From the NCBI GenBank assembly GCA_900320055.1, contig ONQS01000017.1, positions 1-61,354 on the forward strand: a stretch of 61,354 nt of DNA. The letters are read 5' to 3'. Numbering within the stretch: the stretch's first letter is position 1; each line of letters begins with the position of its first letter. The stretch comes from an uncultured Prevotellaceae bacterium (GTDB lineage: Bacteria; Bacteroidota; Bacteroidia; Bacteroidales; Muribaculaceae). The position numbers and the translations under genes are program-made. The notes below the pieces were generated by a model. That model worked only from the letters and a program-made list of their open reading frames with translations, was not told where the DNA came from and did not search any database. This document shows positions 46,395 through 56,954 of the stretch, piece by piece.

Positions 46395-47414
46395 ATGGAC
46401 GATGAATTTGACATCAGGAGAGAGTCGTTGAAGACCGACCAGGACTTTGAACGGGCTCTAAGGCCCGTACGCTTTGAGGACTTTGCGGGTCAGGACAAGA
46501 TTATCGAGAACCTGCGCGTGTTTGTCGCTGCAGCCAAGTTGCGCGGCGAGTCGCTCGATCATGTGCTCTTCCACGGCCCTCCGGGTTTGGGAAAGACCAC
46601 GTTGAGCAACATCATTGCCAACGAGTTGGGCGTGGGATTCAAAGTCACGTCGGGTCCCGTGCTGGACAAGCCTGGCGACTTGGCGGGTCTGCTCACGTCG
46701 CTCGACGAGAACGATGTGCTGTTCATCGACGAGATCCATCGCCTGAGCCCCATCGTCGAGGAGTACCTCTATAGCGCGATGGAGGACTACCGCATCGATA
46801 TCATGATCGACAAGGGCCCTGGTGCCCGCTCGGTGCAGTTGACGCTGGCCCCGTTTACCCTTATCGGCGCCACCACACGCAGCGGTCTGCTGACCTCGCC
46901 GCTTAGGGCGCGTTTCGGCATCAACTGCCATCTGGAGTACTATGACCACAAGGTGCTGGAGGGCATCATCCGCCGCTCGGCCCGTCTGCTGTCCGTGCCC
47001 ATCGACGACAAGGCGGCACTGGAAATCGCCCTGCGCAGCCGTGGCACCCCCCGTATCGCCAACTCGCTGTTGCGCCGAGTGCGCGACTTCGCCCAGGTCA
47101 AGGGCAGCGGCCGCATCGATCTCGACATCGCCCGTTATGCCCTGGAGGCGCTGAACATCGACAAATATGGCCTCGATGAGATCGACAACAAGATTTTGCT
47201 GACCATCATCGACAAGTTTGGTGGCGGTCCTGTGGGCATCAACACCATCGCCACGGCGATGAACGAGGACCCCGGCACCATCGAGGAGGTTTATGAGCCC
47301 TACTTGATCAAGGAGGGCTTCATCAACCGCACGCCCCGTGGCCGTGAGGCCACCATGCTGGCCTATAACCACCTCAAGCGTGAGCGCCCTGGCGAAGTGG
47401 GAAGCATTTTTTAA
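46395..47414 (+). CDS. ruvB: Holliday junction branch migration helicase RuvB
   Basis: RuvB is the AAA+ motor that drives branch migration with RuvA. The 339 residues start [12 protein letters not shown], a standard RuvB start. Walker A is [10 protein letters not shown] (about residues 59-68); Walker B is [17 protein letters not shown]; the arginine-finger region is [18 protein letters not shown]. The C-terminal winged helix has [29 protein letters not shown]. It is divergent from lolD. Confidence 0.97.
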   Translation: MDDEFDIRRESLKTDQDFERALRPVRFEDFAGQDKIIENLRVFVAAAKLRGESLDHVLFHGPPGLGKTTLSNIIANELGVGFKVTSGPVLDKPGDLAGLLTSLDENDVLFIDEIHRLSPIVEEYLYSAMEDYRIDIMIDKGPGARSVQLTLAPFTLIGATTRSGLLTSPLRARFGINCHLEYYDHKVLEGIIRRSARLLSVPIDDKAALEIALRSRGTPRIANSLLRRVRDFAQVKGSGRIDLDIARYALEALNIDKYGLDEIDNKILLTIIDKFGGGPVGINTIATAMNEDPGTIEEVYEPYLIKEGFINRTPRGREATMLAYNHLKRERPGEVGSIF

Positions 47415-47419
47415 TGAGT

Positions 47420-47480
47420 TTTTAGTTGATAGTTGTTAGTTGCATCCGCTTTCTGGGAACTGGCAGTTGAAAACTGAATA
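47420..47480. repeat. heptamer-repeat hairpin between ruvB and flippase gene
   Basis: TTTTTAGTTGATAGTTG and TTAGTTG on the left are followed by GGAACTGGCAGTTGAAAACTGAA on the right; units are 7 nt and the two sides are loosely inverted. It is a shorter relative of the elements at 38082 and 44319. Confidence 0.65.
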
Positions 47481-47495
47481 ATTGAAACAAAACTT

Positions 47496-48998
47496 ATGGC
47501 TAACTTAAAATCTCTGGCAAAGGATACTGCCATCTATGGCTTGAGCAGCATCATAGGACGTTTTCTGAACTACCTGCTTGTGCCGCTATATACCGCCAAA
47601 CTCTCGGCCGCTTCGGGTGGCTATGGCGTCATTACCAACGTTTATGCCTACACGGCTCTGCTGCTTGTCATCCTCACCTATGGCATGGAGACGACATTTT
47701 TCCGCTTTGCCAACAAGAGCGAGGAAAACCCTAACACCGTCTACAGCACTACGCTGATAAGCGTGGGCTCGACTTCACTGCTATTTGTCCTGCTTGTGCT
47801 GGCTTTCTTGCCGGGCATTGCGGGCTGGATGGGCTATGGCGCTCATCCCGAATATGTGGGTGTGATGGCGATCGTGGTCGCGCTCGACGCGTTCCAGTGC
47901 ATCCCGTTTGCCTATCTGCGGTATCAGCGCAAGCCGCTCAAGTTTGCGGCGCTCAAGTTGTTGTTCATCGTGCTCAACATTGCGCTGAACCTGCTCTACT
48001 TCGTTGCCCTGCCTGCGCTCTATGGGCGCTATCCTGATGTGGTAGGCAGCATCTACAATCCCACGGTAGGAGTGGGTTATGCCTTCTTCATCAACCTGGC
48101 CTGCACGGGACTGGTGACCTTCTTCTTTTGGAAGGAACTGGTGGACATCAAGTACCGGTTTGACTGGTCGTTGTTCAAGCGCATGCTCAAGTATGCCTGG
48201 CCCATCCTGGTGCTGGGCATAGCCGGCATCCTCAACCAGACGTTCGACAAGATGATGTTTCCCAAGATCTATGGCGACCATGCCGACACACAGTCGCAGT
48301 TGGGCATCTATGGTGCAGCCACCAAGATTGCCATGATTATGGCGCTGATCACCCAGGCCTTCCGCTATGCCTACGAGCCGTTTGTGTTCGGCAAGAGCAA
48401 AGATAAGGACAACCTCGAGACCTATGCCCAGGCGATGCGCTACTTTATCATCTTCACGCTGCTGGCCTTCCTGGCAGTGATGGCGTGGATCGACGTGTTC
48501 AAGTATATCATTGCCCCCGACTATTGGTCGGGCCTCAAGGTGGTGCCTATCGTCATGGCTGCCGAGATCATGATGGGCGTGTACTTCAATCTGTCCTTCT
48601 GGTACAAGTTGATTGACAAGACCATTTGGGGCGCGTGGTTCTCGGGCATCGGTTGTGCTGTGCTGATTCTGGTCAACGTGCTGTTTGTACCCAAGTGTGG
48701 CTACATGGCTTGTGCCTGGGGCGGCTTCGCCGGCTATGGCACGGCAATGGTGCTCAGTTATCTCGTAGGTCAGAAGTATTACCCCATCAAGTATCCGTTG
48801 CGTGACATCACGTTGTATGTCGTTGTGGCCGCCGTGCTGTTTGCCGCGATGATGCTGCCTGTGCAGAACATGTGGCTGGCGCTTGCCTACCGCACGGTGC
48901 TGCTGCTCTTGTTCGTCGGACTTATCTACCGCAAGGAACACTTGGCCCAGATGCTGGCCAAACTGCCCGTCGTGGGCCGCCTGTTCACCCAAGTGTAA
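47496..48998 (+). CDS. polysaccharide/oligosaccharide flippase (Wzx-like)
   Basis: The 500-residue inner-membrane protein has about 12-14 helices and the MATE/MOP-type pattern: LAKDTAIYGLSSIIGRFLNYLLVPLYT at the N-terminus, then YGVITNVYAYTALLLVILTYGMETTFFRFANK. Such flippases move lipid-linked glycan units for capsule or O-antigen. It is 81 nt after ruvB and 25 nt before a small winged-helix gene. Confidence 0.9.
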   Translation: MANLKSLAKDTAIYGLSSIIGRFLNYLLVPLYTAKLSAASGGYGVITNVYAYTALLLVILTYGMETTFFRFANKSEENPNTVYSTTLISVGSTSLLFVLLVLAFLPGIAGWMGYGAHPEYVGVMAIVVALDAFQCIPFAYLRYQRKPLKFAALKLLFIVLNIALNLLYFVALPALYGRYPDVVGSIYNPTVGVGYAFFINLACTGLVTFFFWKELVDIKYRFDWSLFKRMLKYAWPILVLGIAGILNQTFDKMMFPKIYGDHADTQSQLGIYGAATKIAMIMALITQAFRYAYEPFVFGKSKDKDNLETYAQAMRYFIIFTLLAFLAVMAWIDVFKYIIAPDYWSGLKVVPIVMAAEIMMGVYFNLSFWYKLIDKTIWGAWFSGIGCAVLILVNVLFVPKCGYMACAWGGFAGYGTAMVLSYLVGQKYYPIKYPLRDITLYVVVAAVLFAAMMLPVQNMWLALAYRTVLLLLFVGLIYRKEHLAQMLAKLPVVGRLFTQV

Positions 48999-49022
48999 TT
49001 ATTATATCAATTCAGTACGACT

Positions 49023-49196
49023 ATGAAAGATCAAGTGTTAAAAGTAATGCGTGAGGCTGGCAAGCCTATGTCGGCCGGTGAGGTAACCAAGGCCCTGGAA
49101 GCCGACCGCAAGGAAGTGGACAAGGCTTTTGCCGAGTTGAAGAAGGAGGGCGCTATCATCTCGCCCGTGCGCTGCAAGTGGGCTCCCGCCGAGTAA
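49023..49196 (+). CDS. 57-residue winged-helix-like microprotein
   Basis: The translation begins MKDQVLKVMREAGKPMSAG, continues with VTKALEADRKEVDKAFAELKK and ends RCKWAPAE. It resembles a minimal helix-turn-helix with a short wing, as in small Bacteroidales transcription-factor-like proteins. It may bind DNA; no target is known. It lies 25 nt after the flippase gene, probably cotranscribed. Confidence 0.85.
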   Translation: MKDQVLKVMREAGKPMSAGEVTKALEADRKEVDKAFAELKKEGAIISPVRCKWAPAE

Positions 49197-49256
49197 CCGA
49201 GTGGCGTACCGACTAACTACTGGCTGCAAAATGTACTTGAAAAACAATTTTTTTAG

Positions 49257-49264
49257 TACATTTG
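49257..49264 (+). promoter_or_regulatory. -7 box for ZIP-like remnant ORF
   Basis: Reads TACATTTG with TTG at 49237-49239 17 nt upstream. The first good ATG is 49299, 34 nt downstream of the box. Confidence 0.5.
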
Positions 49265-49298
49265 TAGCCAGTTGATTTATGCGTATAGGTATACGATC

Positions 49299-49496
49299 AT
49301 GACCACGACTATCGTCATCGGACTGCTCATCCCGTTGCTGGGGACGATGCTCGGTTCGGCATTTGTCTTCTTGATGAGGGGGAACATGCCCGACCGGGTG
49401 CGCGAGTTCGTAAAGAACAATCCCACGGTCTACCTGTCGACGCATTGCCCCGAAGGCTATGAGAACCTGGAGATGAACCGTGTGATGAAACTCTAG
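49299..49496 (+). pseudogene. remnant of a ZIP-family metal transporter fused to unrelated tail
   Basis: Residues 1-35 (MTTTIVIGLLIPLLGTMLG, then SAFVFLMRGNMPDRVR) look like the first helix of bacterial ZIP zinc transporters, which normally continue with LLGFAAGVMIA. Here the reading continues into EFVKNNPTVYLSTHCPEGYE and stops at 65 residues. No further ZIP sequence lies in any frame nearby. It may be a deletion fusion; the ORF keeps a promoter and a terminator, so a hybrid microprotein could be made. An alternative is an intact single-span small protein. Confidence 0.5.
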
Positions 49497-49531
49497 AGGC
49501 CTGCGTCCGCGCAACCACTATCGACACAACG

Positions 49532-49576
49532 AAAAGAATCGGGAAACACAACTGAATGTGTCTCCCGATTCTTTTT
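49532..49576. terminator. bidirectional rho-independent terminator
   Basis: AAAAGAATCGGGA, then ACACA, loop ACTGAA, TGTGT, CTCCCGATTCTTTT: an 18-bp stem with a T-tract on the plus side and A-tract on the left, so it can end both the 49299 ORF and the minus surface-protein gene. Confidence 0.88.
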
Positions 49577-49619
49577 GTCAGTCTTGCCGAACCGAGGCAT
49601 GAGGCCCCGATATCAGAAA

Positions 49620-51566
49620 TTAGTGCTTGAGGATGTAGTCGATGATGGCGTTGACATCAGCGATGTTGGCCTCGCCGTCGAGGTTAGCGTCGCAGTTATA
49701 CTCTGAAGCACCCTTCAGGATGTAGTCAATCACGCAGTTAACGTCAGCGATGTTAACCTCACCATCGTGGTTAACGTCCTCGGGCAGGAACTCGTCACCG
49801 ACAACCTTGATGATGGTGGGATAGAGTTCCATCTCGCCTCTGTAGACGGCCAGGAAGGCCTCAACGTCATAGGTGTCCTCGTCGTTGATCTCAGGAACCT
49901 CGATCTTGAACTTGTTGAACAACTGCATCTCGCCAGTCTCGTCAACAAGGTACATGTTGCCGCTCTCCTCATCGATGCGGATCTTCACGCCATAGAATGC
50001 ATAGTAGGTGTGTACCATGTCCTGAGAGATCTCCTCGATGGGCATCTCCTCGGGGGTTACAGCGTCGGCATGGCCGGCGGGAACGAAGGTGCTGGGTACA
50101 GCGGGAAGCATCTGCTTAGCGCCCTGGTACTCGCTCCAAGTGGCGATAGCGTCGTTGATGTAGTCACCATTGGTGAAGGTGCCCTCAACCTCGCCATAGA
50201 CCAGCGAGTAGGTGCCCTCAACGTCCTTCACATACAGGTTGCTGCCGTTCTGGTAAACAGCGGTCAGCGGGGTGGTGAAGTGACCCTGCTTGCCCTTCTC
50301 GAGTTGGTAGAGTTCCTCGATGCTGGCAACGTCGGTGGGCAGTTCGGGGCCCGGAGGCGTGGGAGCCACGTCAAAGGCGATGGGCAGTACCTGGTATGCG
50401 CTGAACACGCCAACAATACCATACACATCATGGGGCTTGCTCAGGTCGCTGGGCAGTTCGATGTTGAAGGTCTTGTTGTACATCTCGCAGGTGTTGCCAT
50501 TGGCGTCGGTCAGGTTGGTAGCGTCAGCATTGATGGTGACGTTCTTGAGCAGTACGTAGTGAGCCCAGTAGTCGTGGGTAACCTGAGTGGGAGTGATGGT
50601 CTCGGGAGTGAGGGTCACATTGTCCTTAGCAGGCTGGAAGCCGGTCAGGGGAGCAGCCAGTTCGGGTTCGCCCTTGTAGGTGGTCTTCTTGCCGCCAAAG
50701 CCAGCGGGAATCACGTCACCGATGTGGTAGGTCTGACCTACGGCGCCGTAGATGAGGCCGTAACCAGTCTCGTCCTTCAGATACAGGTAGTTGTTGTTAT
50801 TGCCGCCCTGCCAGATAACGATAGCGTCATGGGTGAACACGTGCACGCTTTCGTCCTCGGCACTGAACATGTCGCCCAAGCCAAACACGGGAGCGTCGGT
50901 GAACACGTAGGAGGCGGTTACCACGTCGCTGGTCTCGCCATCCAGAGCCGAGATAGCCTTAACGGTGGTGTTCTCGCTCAAGGTGAACGGTGCGGTATAC
51001 TCGGTCGAGGCCGTGGTGGGATTGCTGCCGTCGAGGGTGTAATAAATCTTTGCTCCATCGTTGATGCAGTGCATGCTGACCTCGATGGGTGCATAGAAGG
51101 TGCCCGAGGCGGGGGTGATATTGGGAGCCATGAGGCCAACCTCACCACCTACGGTAACGACAATCTTGGTGGCGCGCACCTGGAAGTTGGTGGCATCAAA
51201 GATGATAGATGCGTTATCGCCAGTCCAGATACCCAGATTCTCGTCGTATGAGTAATTGCCGACATTAGCGGTGAAGCCGGCGGGGCCGTACTGGCCGTCG
51301 TTAGCGCCAACGCAGGTGAATACCACACCCGTGATGTTGCCAATCTCAGAAGTGACGGTCAATTTCTTGTTCTTGTAGAAGCGGTAGTGTGAGCCATTGG
51401 CAACACCCTGCTCCTCGTGGAGCGTAATGCCATCCTTGGTGATGGTAAACTCGCCTGCGGTAGACGAACCGGTACCAACATCAACGGTGGCGTCAAACGT
51501 AATGTCGATAGCCCAAGCCGAGGCTGCCAACATGCACATGGTGAATAACGTAAAGATTTTCCTCAT
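49620..51566 (-). CDS. exported surface protein with chitobiase-type and dockerin-like domains
   Basis: The 648-residue protein has a signal peptide (LFTMCMLAASAWA). A CHB_HEX_C-type beta domain follows near residues 150-220: ITPASGTFYAPIEVSM, AKIYYTLDGSNPTTASTEYTAPF, TTVKAISALDG. Two repeats of an OB-fold-like domain (TGYGLIYGAVGQTYHIGDVI and GTYSLVYGEVEGTFTNGDYI) come next. Residues 597-648 are two dockerin-type repeats: DVNHDGEVNIADVNCVI and DANLDGEANIADVNAII. A -7 box TATCTTTG lies at 51626-51633. It is probably a cell-surface glycan-related protein; no catalytic domain is visible. Confidence 0.85.
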   Translation of the reverse strand: MRKIFTLFTMCMLAASAWAIDITFDATVDVGTGSSTAGEFTITKDGITLHEEQGVANGSHYRFYKNKKLTVTSEIGNITGVVFTCVGANDGQYGPAGFTANVGNYSYDENLGIWTGDNASIIFDATNFQVRATKIVVTVGGEVGLMAPNITPASGTFYAPIEVSMHCINDGAKIYYTLDGSNPTTASTEYTAPFTLSENTTVKAISALDGETSDVVTASYVFTDAPVFGLGDMFSAEDESVHVFTHDAIVIWQGGNNNNYLYLKDETGYGLIYGAVGQTYHIGDVIPAGFGGKKTTYKGEPELAAPLTGFQPAKDNVTLTPETITPTQVTHDYWAHYVLLKNVTINADATNLTDANGNTCEMYNKTFNIELPSDLSKPHDVYGIVGVFSAYQVLPIAFDVAPTPPGPELPTDVASIEELYQLEKGKQGHFTTPLTAVYQNGSNLYVKDVEGTYSLVYGEVEGTFTNGDYINDAIATWSEYQGAKQMLPAVPSTFVPAGHADAVTPEEMPIEEISQDMVHTYYAFYGVKIRIDEESGNMYLVDETGEMQLFNKFKIEVPEINDEDTYDVEAFLAVYRGEMELYPTIIKVVGDEFLPEDVNHDGEVNIADVNCVIDYILKGASEYNCDANLDGEANIADVNAIIDYILKH

Positions 51567-51625
51567 TGCAATGAAAGTTATTAAATGGTTAATAATGATA
51601 AGTCGTCACGTCCTTTATAATTGGG

Positions 51626-51633
51626 CAAAGATA
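51626..51633 (-). promoter_or_regulatory. -7 box for dockerin-tailed surface protein
   Basis: On the minus strand this reads TATCTTTG, 59 nt upstream of the ATG at 51566. Confidence 0.5.
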
Positions 51634-51727
51634 CGCTTTTTTTTGAAAACGGAGCGCTCAGTGCCAATATATTTTTTATTCCTGCCAAAACTTGAGGATT
51701 AATGGCGCGTGTTTGGCGTTTTTTTCG

Positions 51728-51735
51728 TAACTTTG
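51728..51735 (+). promoter_or_regulatory. -7 box for recA
   Basis: Reads TAACTTTG, 46 nt before the recA ATG. The nearest TTTG (51712) is only 12 nt upstream. I see no LexA-type operator. Confidence 0.5.
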
Positions 51736-51781
51736 CAAGTTAGAGTCGAATATCAATTTCAATAACAATATTTCAATAACA

Positions 51782-52828
51782 ATGGCAGACGAAATCATCA
51801 ATCAAGAGCAAACGAGTGGCCAGCCGCAGCGCAAGGAGGTCTCTCCCGAGAAACTCAAGGCCCTGCAGGTGGCTATGGACAAGATAGGCAAGACCTTTGG
51901 CAGCGGATCGATCATGAAATTGGGCGACGACCACATCGAGGACATCGAGGTCATCCCCACGGGCTCCATCGGTCTGGACAATGCGCTGGGCGTGGGCGGT
52001 TATCCCCGCGGACGCATCATCGAGATCTATGGTCCCGAGTCGTCGGGTAAGACCACGCTGGCCATCCACGCCATTGCCGAGGCCCAGAAGATGGGCGGCA
52101 TCGCAGCCATCATCGACGCTGAGCACGCCTTCGACCGCTTCTATGCCGAGTCGCTGGGTGTGGACGTCAACAACCTGTGGATATCCCAACCCGACAACGG
52201 CGAGCAGGCCTTGGAGATTGCCGACCAACTCATCCGCAGCAGCGCCATCGACATCATCGTCATCGACAGTGTCGCCGCATTGACTCCCAAGGCCGAGATC
52301 GAGGGCGAGATGGGCGAGAGCAAGATGGGCTTGCAGGCTCGCCTGATGAGTCAGGCACTGCGCAAACTCACCGCCACCATCAGCCGTACCAACACGTGCT
52401 GCATCTTCATCAACCAGTTGCGTGAGAAGTTGGGCGTGATGTTCGGTAATCCCGAGACCACCACTGGCGGTAACGCCCTGAAGTTCTACAGCAGTGTGCG
52501 CCTCGACATCCGCCGTGTGGGTCAGATCAAGGATGGTGACCAGGTGACCGGTAGCCTCACGAGAGTGAAAGTCGTCAAGAACAAGGTGGCACCACCCTTC
52601 CGCAAGACTGAGTTTGAGATCCGCTTTGGCGAGGGTATCAGCAAGGTGGGCGAGATTATCGACCTGGGCGTAGAATTCGGCATCGTCAAGAAGAGTGGCG
52701 CATGGTTCTCCTACGAGGGCACCAAGTTGGGCCAGGGCCGCGACGCCGCCAAGCAGATGGTGGCCGACAATCCTGAACTGGCCGAGGAACTCGAGACCAA
52801 GATCAAGGAGGCCATGAAGGCCAAGTAA
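51782..52828 (+). CDS. recA: recombinase RecA
   Basis: RecA forms filaments on single-stranded DNA and drives strand exchange. The 348 residues show [10 protein letters not shown], Walker [12 protein letters not shown] near residue 84, [16 protein letters not shown], Walker [24 protein letters not shown], and [28 protein letters not shown]. Complete and normal in length. It is convergent with metK and shares a hairpin terminator. Confidence 0.98.
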   Translation: MADEIINQEQTSGQPQRKEVSPEKLKALQVAMDKIGKTFGSGSIMKLGDDHIEDIEVIPTGSIGLDNALGVGGYPRGRIIEIYGPESSGKTTLAIHAIAEAQKMGGIAAIIDAEHAFDRFYAESLGVDVNNLWISQPDNGEQALEIADQLIRSSAIDIIVIDSVAALTPKAEIEGEMGESKMGLQARLMSQALRKLTATISRTNTCCIFINQLREKLGVMFGNPETTTGGNALKFYSSVRLDIRRVGQIKDGDQVTGSLTRVKVVKNKVAPPFRKTEFEIRFGEGISKVGEIIDLGVEFGIVKKSGAWFSYEGTKLGQGRDAAKQMVADNPELAEELETKIKEAMKAK

Positions 52829-52868
52829 TCTACCTCACTCTTCCTGTTGACCTCTCGGTCTGATAACA

Positions 52869-52902
52869 ATGCGGGCCACTCCACGACGGAGCGGTCCGCA
52901 TC
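52869..52902. terminator. hairpin between convergent recA and metK
   Basis: ATGCGGGCCACTCC pairs with GGAGCGGTCCGCAT (two G-U pairs), a 14-bp stem with loop ACGAC, followed by CATTTG. It can serve recA on the plus strand. Confidence 0.75.
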
Positions 52903-52938
52903 ATTTGTTAGGGGCACCTGGATGGTTCCGGGACGGAA

Positions 52939-54210
52939 TCAGGAGAGGCCGAAGGCGGCGCGCAGGGCCTCGGTGCGGTTGAGTTTCTCCCAGGTGAACA
53001 GTTCCACTTCCACCTCTTTGGTGGTGTTGTAGAGCGACTCAAACTTCTTCACCTTCAACTCATATTTGCGGCCCATGTGGCCATAGGCTGCCGTCTCGGT
53101 GTAGATGGGATTGAGCAGTTTCAGATCCCTGATGATGGCCGCGGGACGCAGATCGAACAGTCCCTTAAGGATATCGGCAATCTGGGCGTCGCTCATGTTC
53201 ACATGGCTTGTGCCGTAGGTGTTGATGTAAAAACTTACCGGTTCGGCTCGGCCGATGGCATAGGCCACCTGTACCAGAGCCTCGTCGGCGATGCCGGCAG
53301 CGACCACATTCTTGGCGATGTGTCGGCAAGCATAGGCTGCGCTACGGTCCACCTTGCTGGGATCCTTGCCGCTGAAGGCGCCACCGCCATGGGCACCGCG
53401 TCCGCCATAGGTGTCCACAATGATCTTGCGGCCCGTCAAGCCCGTGTCGCCATGGGGGCCGCCGATGACAAACTTGCCCGTGGGATTGACATACAACTTG
53501 GTCTTGTCGTCGACCATGGCACGGATGTCCTCGCTGTAGTGCTTCAGCGTCATGGGGATGAGGATCTCGCGCACATCCTTCAGGATGCGGGGTTGGTCGG
53601 CATCCTCGTCGTGCTGGGTGCTGACCACGATGGTGTCGACGTGCACGGGGCGGCGTGTCTCTCCGTCATATTCTACCGTGACCTGAGCCTTGCTGTCGGG
53701 GCGCAGATAGGGCATCAGTTCCAAATGGTTGTGGCGGATGTCAGCCAGTTCGCGCATCAGTGCGTGAGCCAGGTCGAGCGTCAGCGGCATCAGGTCGGGC
53801 GTCTCGTTGCAAGCGTAGCCAAACATCATGCCCTGGTCGCCGGCACCCTGGTCGGCATTGTTGTCCTCGGCCTTGTCAACGCCCTGCTTGATGTCGCCGC
53901 TTTGCTCATGCACGCTGTTGAGGATGCCGCACGAGTTGGCGTCAAACTGGTATTCGCTCTTGGTGTAACCGATCTTCTCGATCATCTCGCGCGCGGTGCG
54001 CTGCAGGTCGATGTAGACGTTGGTCGTTACTTCGCCCGAGATGATGACTTGGCCCGTGGTCACGAGCGTCTCACAAGCCACATGGGCCTGCGGGTCAAAG
54101 GCGAGAAACTTGTCTAGGATGGCATCGCTGATCTGGTCAGCGACCTTGTCGGGGTGACCCTCCGACACACTCTCCGATGTGAAGAGATAATTGTTGTTCT
54201 TACTGTTCAT
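52939..54210 (-). CDS. metK: S-adenosylmethionine synthase
   Basis: MetK makes SAM from methionine and ATP. The 423 residues start [33 protein letters not shown] and contain [58 protein letters not shown]. The family motifs are complete; Bacteroidetes MetK is about 430 residues. The 5' leader carries a SAM-II-like aptamer (54277-54324). Confidence 0.97.
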   Translation of the reverse strand: MNSKNNNYLFTSESVSEGHPDKVADQISDAILDKFLAFDPQAHVACETLVTTGQVIISGEVTTNVYIDLQRTAREMIEKIGYTKSEYQFDANSCGILNSVHEQSGDIKQGVDKAEDNNADQGAGDQGMMFGYACNETPDLMPLTLDLAHALMRELADIRHNHLELMPYLRPDSKAQVTVEYDGETRRPVHVDTIVVSTQHDEDADQPRILKDVREILIPMTLKHYSEDIRAMVDDKTKLYVNPTGKFVIGGPHGDTGLTGRKIIVDTYGGRGAHGGGAFSGKDPSKVDRSAAYACRHIAKNVVAAGIADEALVQVAYAIGRAEPVSFYINTYGTSHVNMSDAQIADILKGLFDLRPAAIIRDLKLLNPIYTETAAYGHMGRKYELKVKKFESLYNTTKEVEVELFTWEKLNRTEALRAAFGLS

Positions 54211-54214
54211 AGTT

Positions 54215-54234
54215 ACAAAAAATCATTTTTTTGT
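54215..54234 (-). promoter_or_regulatory. AU-only hairpin next to metK start codon
   Basis: In the minus transcript ACAAAAAAAUGAUUUUUUGU folds into a stem ending 4 nt before the metK ATG. With the upstream SAM-II aptamer it may set access of the ribosome to the start. It includes an out-of-frame AUG. Confidence 0.45.
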
Positions 54235-54276
54235 GGATCATGAACGCTAAACAATACCGATAAAGTGTTAGATTAT

Positions 54277-54324
54277 CGCATTTTAGCATTTTTTCAAGTG
54301 GTTGCAAGCAGCCAAATTCCACTG
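54277..54324 (-). ncRNA. SAM-II riboswitch-like aptamer in metK leader
   Basis: The minus strand reads AGUGG, then AAUUUGGCUGCUUGCAA, then CCACU and UUGAAAAAAUGCUAAA. This matches the SAM-II pattern: P1 (AGUGG with CCACU), an L1 loop with AUUU and UUGCAA, and a downstream A-rich segment with GCUAAA. UUUGGC (54311-54316) is complementary to GCUAAA (54282-54287), giving the pseudoknot. SAM-II is known from Bacteroidetes and alphaproteobacteria on SAM and methionine genes. It sits 67 nt before metK, where SAM would be expected to repress. Called from memory of the family, not from a covariance model. Confidence 0.72.
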
Positions 54325-54356
54325 TTAATATATTATGTAATTCATAAATCGGGCTG

Positions 54357-54364
54357 CAAAGGTA
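54357..54364 (-). promoter_or_regulatory. -7 box for metK
   Basis: On the minus strand this reads TACCTTTG. The transcript would begin about 54350, 26 nt before the SAM-II-like element. Confidence 0.6.
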
Positions 54365-54538
54365 CAACAAACTTTTGACACCCGTTCCTCCTAACCCCGT
54401 TTTTTTTCAAAATACCCTTGCCGCAGGATGTCGGCACAGGATGTTAGGATCTGATGATGGATTAGCCATTATTATTCAATTGTTTCCACCACAAAGGGCG
54501 AACGCACCTCAGCCCAACTGCTTGAGGCGCGCTTTTTG

Positions 54539-56821
<2,283 letters not shown>

Positions 56822-56826
56822 AACCG

Positions 56827-56834
56827 CAAAGGTA
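56827..56834 (-). promoter_or_regulatory. -7 box directly before UvrA-like start
   Basis: On the minus strand this reads TACCTTTG, with only CGGTT between the box and the ATG at 56821. The predicted transcript start is at the ATG, so the mRNA may be leaderless. Confidence 0.55.
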
Positions 56835-56851
56835 ACACTTTTTTTTCAAGA

Positions 56852-56889
56852 GTCTTAAGGTCTTTAGGGACTTTAAGGGCCTTAAGGTC
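56852..56889. repeat. 9 to 10-nt repeat between prolyl oligopeptidase and UvrA-like genes
   Basis: Units GTCTTAAGG, TCTTTAGGG, ACTTTAAGGG, CCTTAAGGTC share a CTTwAGG core. It is located in the gap between two minus-strand genes. Confidence 0.65.
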
Positions 56890-56900
56890 GTAGAATGAAC

Positions 56901-56934
56901 AAGAAGGCGGGCCTGTGGTGGGGCTCGCCTTCTT
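56901..56934 (-). terminator. hairpin after prolyl oligopeptidase gene
   Basis: AAGAAGGCG (56901-56909) and CGCCTTCTT (56926-56934) form the base of a 13-bp stem (with one G-U), 20 nt after the stop at 56955. No U-tract follows on the minus strand. Confidence 0.6.
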
Positions 56935-56954
56935 GGTGGAATGTAAGCGACTTG

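Larger units (their letters stand above)
54211..54538. other. gap between UvrA-like gene and metK with riboswitch leader
   Basis: This 328-nt gap carries the metK promoter, leader and SAM-II-like element, all on the minus strand. A hairpin-forming stretch near 54504-54533 (CGCACCTCA with TGAGGCGCG) lies just beyond the UvrA-like stop. I see no gene. Confidence 0.65.
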
